The notes under the pieces are model-generated. The model made no database searches, had not been told where the DNA came from, and saw nothing but the letters and a program-made list of their open reading frames with translations. From an uncultured Duncaniella sp. (GTDB lineage: Bacteria > Bacteroidota > Bacteroidia > Bacteroidales > Muribaculaceae): a DNA stretch of 64,000 bases. Shown piece by piece: positions 60,024 to 64,000 of the stretch (positions are counted from its first letter, which is position 1; every line of letters starts with the position of its first letter). Location: positions 32,575-96,574 of the forward strand of contig CAJUIX010000011.1 in assembly GCA_910586665.1 (NCBI GenBank), in the 5' to 3' direction. Position numbers and translations under genes: made by a program.

Positions 60024-61001
60024 ATGAGTGCCATTGAAGACATAAGGCAATCTTTAGAGCCGGAATTTGAGAGGCTTGACGCCCTCATCAGCAAGTCGCT
60101 TGATTCGTCAAACACCTTGATGAACCAGGTCATCGGCAACTATTTAAGCCATAAGGGCAAGCAGTTGCGCCCGATGCTCGTCATGCTCACTGCCGAACTT
60201 TTCGGCGGTGTGAACGACAATACGCTTACCGCTGCCGCCTCTGTCGAGATTCTCCACAATGCGTCGCTCATCCATGACGACGTGGTCGATGATTCAGACT
60301 GTCGCCACGGCCACAAGACCATCAACGCAGTCTGGGACAACCATGTGGCTGTCCTCGTTGGCGATTTCTTTGTATCCAATGCGCTCCAGCTTGCCACGGT
60401 CACTGGTGACCTCCGCGTGATTCGTGCCATTGCCGACCTCGGCAAGCTCCTCTCGCTTGGCGAGATGGACCAGATCTACAACGCCCGCTTCCACGAGCTT
60501 GACGAGGAGGCCTACTTCAAGGTCATATCCCACAAGACGGCCTCACTCTTCGTGACCTGCGTGTCGATGGGTGCCTACTGCCGCGGTGTGGACGACGAGC
60601 GCCTCGACGCCATCCGCCGCTTCGCGGAACTGTTTGGCCGCTGCTTTCAAATTAAGGACGACATTTTTGACTACTTCGACTCGAAGGCCATCGGCAAGCC
60701 TACCGGCAACGATCTCCGCGAGGGCAAGGTGACCCTCCCGCTGCTCCATGCTCTGACGAGTGCTCCCGACGAGGAGCGCCGCCGGGAAATGGCGGCCATG
60801 CTCCGCTCTGAGTCCTCGCTGACCGACGCGCAGATACGCGAGCTCATCCTCTTTGCCCGCGAGAACGGTGGAGTTGACTACGCCTACAGCCTCATGGAGC
60901 GTATGCGCGACGAGGCTGCCGTCATCCTCGACCGCTTCGACTCACCCGTCACCTCCCGCCTGCTCGCCCTGCTCGACTTCGTCATAGCCAGGGAGAAATA
61001 A
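60024..61001 (+). CDS. Polyprenyl diphosphate synthase (octaprenyl-type)
   Basis: 325 residues, trans-type E-polyprenyl synthase. First aspartate-rich motif is LIHDDVVDD (83-90), the second IKDDIFDYFD (about 209-218), the GKQLRPML opening (45-52) fits the isopentenyl diphosphate binding site, and GDFFVSNALQL and KTASLF are typical. It makes the menaquinone side chain by adding isopentenyl diphosphate units, length not predictable from what is visible. It is cytoplasmic. It has its own promoter, and acyltransferase 3 follows by 11 nt, perhaps co-transcribed. Confidence 0.93.
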   Translation: MSAIEDIRQSLEPEFERLDALISKSLDSSNTLMNQVIGNYLSHKGKQLRPMLVMLTAELFGGVNDNTLTAAASVEILHNASLIHDDVVDDSDCRHGHKTINAVWDNHVAVLVGDFFVSNALQLATVTGDLRVIRAIADLGKLLSLGEMDQIYNARFHELDEEAYFKVISHKTASLFVTCVSMGAYCRGVDDERLDAIRRFAELFGRCFQIKDDIFDYFDSKAIGKPTGNDLREGKVTLPLLHALTSAPDEERRREMAAMLRSESSLTDAQIRELILFARENGGVDYAYSLMERMRDEAAVILDRFDSPVTSRLLALLDFVIAREK

Positions 61002-61012
61002 GCATAGTTCCT

Positions 61013-62050
61013 ATGGCTCTTATCGACAAAAAACTGTCACCGCTTGGGCAGAATTCCAATCTTGATGTTCTGAAATTTATAATGGCCTTGGTGATTGTGT
61101 GGCTGCACAGCGGTTTCTATCCTCCCTGCCTGTCGCCACTGCTGCGCATCCCGGTCCCGGTCTTTTTCATCATTAGCGCCTATCTGTTTTTCAGGAAATT
61201 ATATACCGTAGAGGCTGAGGGCGCGGCTTCCGGGAGGCGCCGGTTGGCCAAATTTGTGAAAAGGAGCCTGATTCTGTATGCCTTTTGGTTCGTAGTCACC
61301 TTTCCTGTCACCTATGTGAACCGTCACTATGGCGGCATGGGCCTTGGCGACATGATTTCCAATATCATTTATGGTATTTTCTTGCAGAGCACCTTCGTGG
61401 CATCATGGTATATCACGGCCCTGGTGATTTCTGTGATAATTGTTTACGCTCTGAGGCGTCATCTGCTTGTGGCGTTGGCGATTGGCGGGGCGATGTATGT
61501 CGTGTGCTGCATCGAGACCAATTACTACTATGCTTTCCCGGCCTTCGTCGGGCGTTACTCTTCCGTCTTTGGCTCCTATGATATATTCACGAGCTTCCCT
61601 GCCGGCATTTTTTGGGTGGCGGTTGGTGCCGTTATTGCCAAATGCGGGACTTGCAGGCTTAATGTGCTCCCCTGGCTTCTCCTTTCACTGTTAATTCTTG
61701 CTGCAGAGTATGTCGTGACCAGATATTTTAATTTTTCAAAGGCTGACGACTGCTATCTGTCGCTCATGCTTGTGGCTCCGCTGCTGTTTCTCTATGTCAA
61801 CAGTATGGTAGTCAGGGAGCTGCCATTCGCGCTCGGCCTTCGCAAGGCGGCTACGATTTTCTACTGCTCTCATGGTTCGCTCCTGATGATTGTGCAGAAG
61901 GCCAACAAGCTAATCTTTGCCCCGGAGTCGGTCATGACCCTCAGGGGACTGTGTCTGTTGGCGGCCTTGGTGGCGTGCACCGTCGTCAGCCTTATCATCA
62001 TCCGCCTCGCCTCCCAGCCGAAATTCAAGTGGCTTAAATATTCGTATTAA
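61013..62050 (+). CDS. Acyltransferase 3 family membrane protein
   Basis: 345 residues with about ten hydrophobic helices. The family signature is NLDVLKFIMALVIVWLHSGF near the N-terminus with His32 as the catalytic residue, followed by the RIPVPVFFIISAYLFFR segment. Such enzymes transfer acetyl or other acyl groups to sugars of the envelope (O-antigen, peptidoglycan, polysaccharide). The substrate cannot be identified. It lies 11 nt after the polyprenyl synthase gene, so it is likely translated from the same message; a functional link is not evident. Confidence 0.88.
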   Translation: MALIDKKLSPLGQNSNLDVLKFIMALVIVWLHSGFYPPCLSPLLRIPVPVFFIISAYLFFRKLYTVEAEGAASGRRRLAKFVKRSLILYAFWFVVTFPVTYVNRHYGGMGLGDMISNIIYGIFLQSTFVASWYITALVISVIIVYALRRHLLVALAIGGAMYVVCCIETNYYYAFPAFVGRYSSVFGSYDIFTSFPAGIFWVAVGAVIAKCGTCRLNVLPWLLLSLLILAAEYVVTRYFNFSKADDCYLSLMLVAPLLFLYVNSMVVRELPFALGLRKAATIFYCSHGSLLMIVQKANKLIFAPESVMTLRGLCLLAALVACTVVSLIIIRLASQPKFKWLKYSY

Positions 62051-62147
62051 ATTTTAGTTATCGGCTTGCATGTTAGTCTATACTGCATTTTGCAGGTGGA
62101 TGTAAAACCTCCTACCCCTTAGCTAATAGGTCGAAGACCTTAGGCGG

Positions 62148-62346
62148 GAGAAACCCCAGGGTAAGCGAAGGCCATAGGCCGTAGCGGTGCCTGGGGTAGG
62201 CAAAAAAACAATAAGGTTCATGGCTCGGAGAGCCTGGTCATTCTGATTCTGATGATTAGCATCTTCGATGCAAACAATTCTACTTGGGTGTCAATCACCC
62301 CAGGCACCGCTACGGCCTGTGGCCTTCGCTTACCCTGGGGTTTCTC
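62148..62346. repeat. Large palindromic repeat, family B
   Basis: Arms 62148-62197 and 62297-62346 are inverted copies of 50 nt with one mismatch, beginning GAGAAACCCCAGG outward. A second inverted pair (CCAGGCTCTCCGAGCCAT, 62351-62368, against its complement near 62219-62236) flanks it. No protein-coding gene occupies 62051-62522, a 472-nt gap between convergent genes, and the repeat fills much of it. Confidence 0.9.
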
Positions 62347-62354
62347 TTGTCCAG

Positions 62355-62438
62355 GCTCTCCGAGCCATTGAAAGAATGCCTTTTCGGCTTGAACCGTTTG
62401 AGTCCCTTTTTCGCGCTCTCCGAGCCATTGAAAGAATG
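62355..62438 (+). repeat. Direct repeat next to family B
   Basis: A 24-nt unit GCTCTCCGAGCCATTGAAAG... occurs at 62355-62378 and 62415-62438, 60 nt apart. The second half is present also in inverted form on the left of the palindrome, suggesting one mosaic element. Confidence 0.7.
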
Positions 62439-62522
62439 TCTGCTGTAAATGTTTTGACATTATAAAGCATCCCCGGACGACCGTGTCGTCAGGGGATGCC
62501 GGTATGTTGTTGTCGATAGTAC

Positions 62523-63764
62523 TTATCGGATGATGACCTTGCTTACGGTCGAGCCCTGGCGGCGGATGAAGAGGCCGTTTTCAGGGTTGGCTACGCGGAT
62601 GCCCTGGAGGTTGTAGTACTCAACGGGAGCATTGGCGTCAGTGGCAATGTTGTCAATAGCTGATGATCCGGCGGGAGCATAGCTTACGACGTAGAGTGAG
62701 GGTGCGTGGTTGTAGATAGTAACTACCACAGTCACGTCATACTTGCCTGCCTCTACAGAGGGGACGGTATAGTTGTTGCGGAATGAAAGCTCAGTCTCGC
62801 CAACCTTGCCGGTGAAGTTGACTTTTTCAGCGGGGGTAGCAGCGTCAAAGACCACGTTCTTTACAACAATCACGTTGTTGACAAGGGCGGTAGTGATGTC
62901 GGCTGCGGCTACTTCTTTAGCTTCAAACTTGCCCTCTGTAGCAGCGGGGAGTGTGCCGGTAGGCTTGAATTCAGGGGTGTCATCTCTGTATAGTTCATAT
63001 TTAGCTTCCCAGCCGGCGGGAATTATGTCTCCGGGCTTGTATTCGTTGATTCCATAGATTTGGATGAAGTCACCTGCGGCGTCTGTAGCATAGACATTGT
63101 ATCTGTTGGCAAATCCTACTGTAAGATTGAAGTCGACAATGGCAATGGTGTTATTGGCCAAAGCGATAGCTTCTTTGACGCTTGCCACCTTGGTCTTTTC
63201 AGGCTCGGATGCTTCAGGATTAACAATGATTGAGCTCATCTGTACGGTCTTGGCTGTGCTTCCTACAGTAAATGTTACTGATTTAACACCTGCTGCATCG
63301 GCTTTCCATATAGCTTCATTAGCTGTGCCCGAAAATGCACCTGCGCTTGCGGTGATATTTTTGTTAGCATCGGCATCGCTGATGACAAAGCTGCCGTTGG
63401 ATGACGAGAATATAATCTCGCTAAGATCAGATGTTGATGTTACGGTAAAAGTATTGTTTTTGTAGACGCGGAGAGTGCGGGTACCGTTGGTGTTATAGTA
63501 GATAGGGCCGTTATTTTGGTTTGTCCCAATGACAAAGTTGATTGAGACAGACTTATCGGTCGAAGTGAGAGTGATTCCTTCCTCTTTGAAGTCGATAGAG
63601 TTTTTTACATCACCTTCGGCCTTGCCTGGGAGGTCTTTTATTTGTTGTTCGGTTACTTTGTCTGTGTATTTCCAGAGGTCAGCAAGCTCGAATTTTGATT
63701 CGGCTGCCTTTGCGAGTCCGCTGAGTCCTAACAATAAGGTTAGAGTGAGTAGAGTTTTCTTCAT
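62523..63764 (-). CDS. Exported protein with type IX-like C-terminal sorting tail
   Basis: 413 residues with a signal peptide (1-20, ending AKAA). The mature part is beta-rich, threonine and serine/asparagine rich, with several Ig-like or jelly-roll-like segments and no recognised catalytic domain. The terminus YYNLQGIRVANPENGLFIRRQGSTVSKVIIR is the conserved tail found in many surface proteins of Bacteroidales (Prevotella-like and Muribaculaceae-like), which is proposed to guide sorting by type IX or a similar pathway. I cannot name a function. It has a -7 promoter element upstream and is convergent with the acyltransferase 3 gene across the family B palindrome. Confidence 0.7.
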   Translation of the reverse strand: MKKTLLTLTLLLGLSGLAKAAESKFELADLWKYTDKVTEQQIKDLPGKAEGDVKNSIDFKEEGITLTSTDKSVSINFVIGTNQNNGPIYYNTNGTRTLRVYKNNTFTVTSTSDLSEIIFSSSNGSFVISDADANKNITASAGAFSGTANEAIWKADAAGVKSVTFTVGSTAKTVQMSSIIVNPEASEPEKTKVASVKEAIALANNTIAIVDFNLTVGFANRYNVYATDAAGDFIQIYGINEYKPGDIIPAGWEAKYELYRDDTPEFKPTGTLPAATEGKFEAKEVAAADITTALVNNVIVVKNVVFDAATPAEKVNFTGKVGETELSFRNNYTVPSVEAGKYDVTVVVTIYNHAPSLYVVSYAPAGSSAIDNIATDANAPVEYYNLQGIRVANPENGLFIRRQGSTVSKVIIR

Positions 63765-63819
63765 AAGCTTTTTGGTTTTTTAGATTGTGAATTGTTTATA
63801 TGTTTTAATGATATGTAGG

Positions 63820-63827
63820 CAAAGATA
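63820..63827 (-). promoter_or_regulatory. -7 element of the exported protein gene
   Basis: TATCTTTG on the minus strand matches TAnnTTTG, with a leader of about 50 nt. A TTG lies 23 nt further upstream (63851-63853), just outside the usual spacing. Confidence 0.6.
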
Positions 63828-63900
63828 TGACATTATTGGATAACATTATACAACAGTAATGTTAAAAAAAGAATAAAATTATATGTAGCGAGAAAAAGAA

Positions 63901-63931
63901 GCAGGATGAAAACCAAATGTCTTCATCCTGC
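63901..63931 (-). terminator. Terminator downstream of tRNA-Asn
   Basis: Perfect 10-bp stem 63901-63910 with 63922-63931, loop of 11 nt. The minus strand continues TTCTTTTTCT, fitting termination of the tRNA transcript. The plus side also has ATGATTTTT, so it may work both ways. Confidence 0.75.
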
Positions 63932-63947
63932 ATGATTTTTCTTTCCT

Positions 63948-64000
63948 TGGCGCTTCAGGATGGGCTTGAACCAACGACCCCCTGATTAACAGTCAGGTGC
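63948..64000 (-). tRNA. tRNA-Asn (anticodon GTT), 3' part only
   Basis: The gene continues past the window edge. On the minus strand the anticodon arm CCTGA-CTGTTAA-TCAGG gives anticodon GTT. The T-arm is GTTGG-TTCAAGC-CCATC with one T-T mismatch. The acceptor 3' strand CTGAAGC is followed by discriminator G and an encoded CCA (63948-63950). Confidence 0.9.

Noticed and set aside
62148..62438. CRISPR array
   Set aside because: Repeats are inverted and too few, with no regular spacers and no cas gene in the window.
62218..62460. Minus-strand 80-codon reading frame with repeated FFQWLGE
   Set aside because: It lies wholly within the family B palindrome and direct repeats; the repeated peptide is the translation of the 24-nt DNA repeat, with no sign of a coding gene.

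Overview
The window reads as a chromosomal segment from a Bacteroidota bacterium, order Bacteroidales, probably a gut commensal. The evidence is a SusC/SusD pair behind an ECF sigma factor and FecR anti-sigma factor, Bacteroidota-restricted families (GLPGLI, DUF4252, DUF2851, DUF3467), a pectinase with a sorting-type C-terminus, and many promoters of the Bacteroidota type (TTG, about 20 bp, TAnnTTTG). A Muribaculaceae-like host is my guess, not shown. I see no rRNA, phage, transposase or CRISPR array. Gene content is mostly housekeeping with some accessory loci, and strand switches are frequent.

Layout. 0-6 kb: end of an MFS transporter, tRNA-Pro, a 2-hydroxyacid dehydrogenase, the lactate-oxidation operon lutABC, a TPR membrane protein and a PepSY-like lipoprotein. 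6-10 kb: a 1296-residue secreted enzyme joining pectin methylesterase and pectate lyase. 10-14 kb: metF, wbqC, lepB, dapB. 14-19 kb: SIS isomerase, a PfkB-fold protein that appears to have lost its catalytic motif, TPR protein, ribH, DUF2851. 19-32 kb, minus strand: recA, the run purC-ubiE-DUF3467-cysS-mscS, a 1185-residue pyruvate:ferredoxin oxidoreductase, asd and an acyl-CoA synthetase.

32-39.5 kb, plus strand, is the most interesting stretch. After pdxA come a nucleotidyltransferase, an ATP-grasp enzyme, a PgpA-type phosphatase, a GtrA-family membrane protein, a CDP-alcohol phosphatidyltransferase, an Aur1-like PAP2 enzyme, a second divergent CDP-alcohol phosphatidyltransferase and a HAD protein, several with overlapping stop and start codons. 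I read it as a pathway that makes an activated headgroup, attaches it to a diacylglycerol lipid, dephosphorylates the product and passes the headgroup to a second lipid, most likely a ceramide. It resembles inositol-lipid synthesis described in Bacteroides, but no myo-inositol-phosphate synthase is present here and extra enzymes are.

39.5-53 kb: a patatin/beta-barrel protein, an AlkD-like protein, a polytopic GT-C-like protein, yebC, pheT, a GLPGLI protein, a small ECF sigma operon with DUF4252, a SemiSWEET and an Ig-like lipoprotein. 53-60 kb: ECF sigma, FecR, SusC with an STN signalling domain, and SusD, with no degradative enzyme beside them. 60-64 kb: polyprenyl diphosphate synthase, acyltransferase 3, a secreted protein with a sorting-type tail, and a partial tRNA-Asn.

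Two families of palindromic repeats are scattered through the window. Five of the six copies lie between convergent genes.
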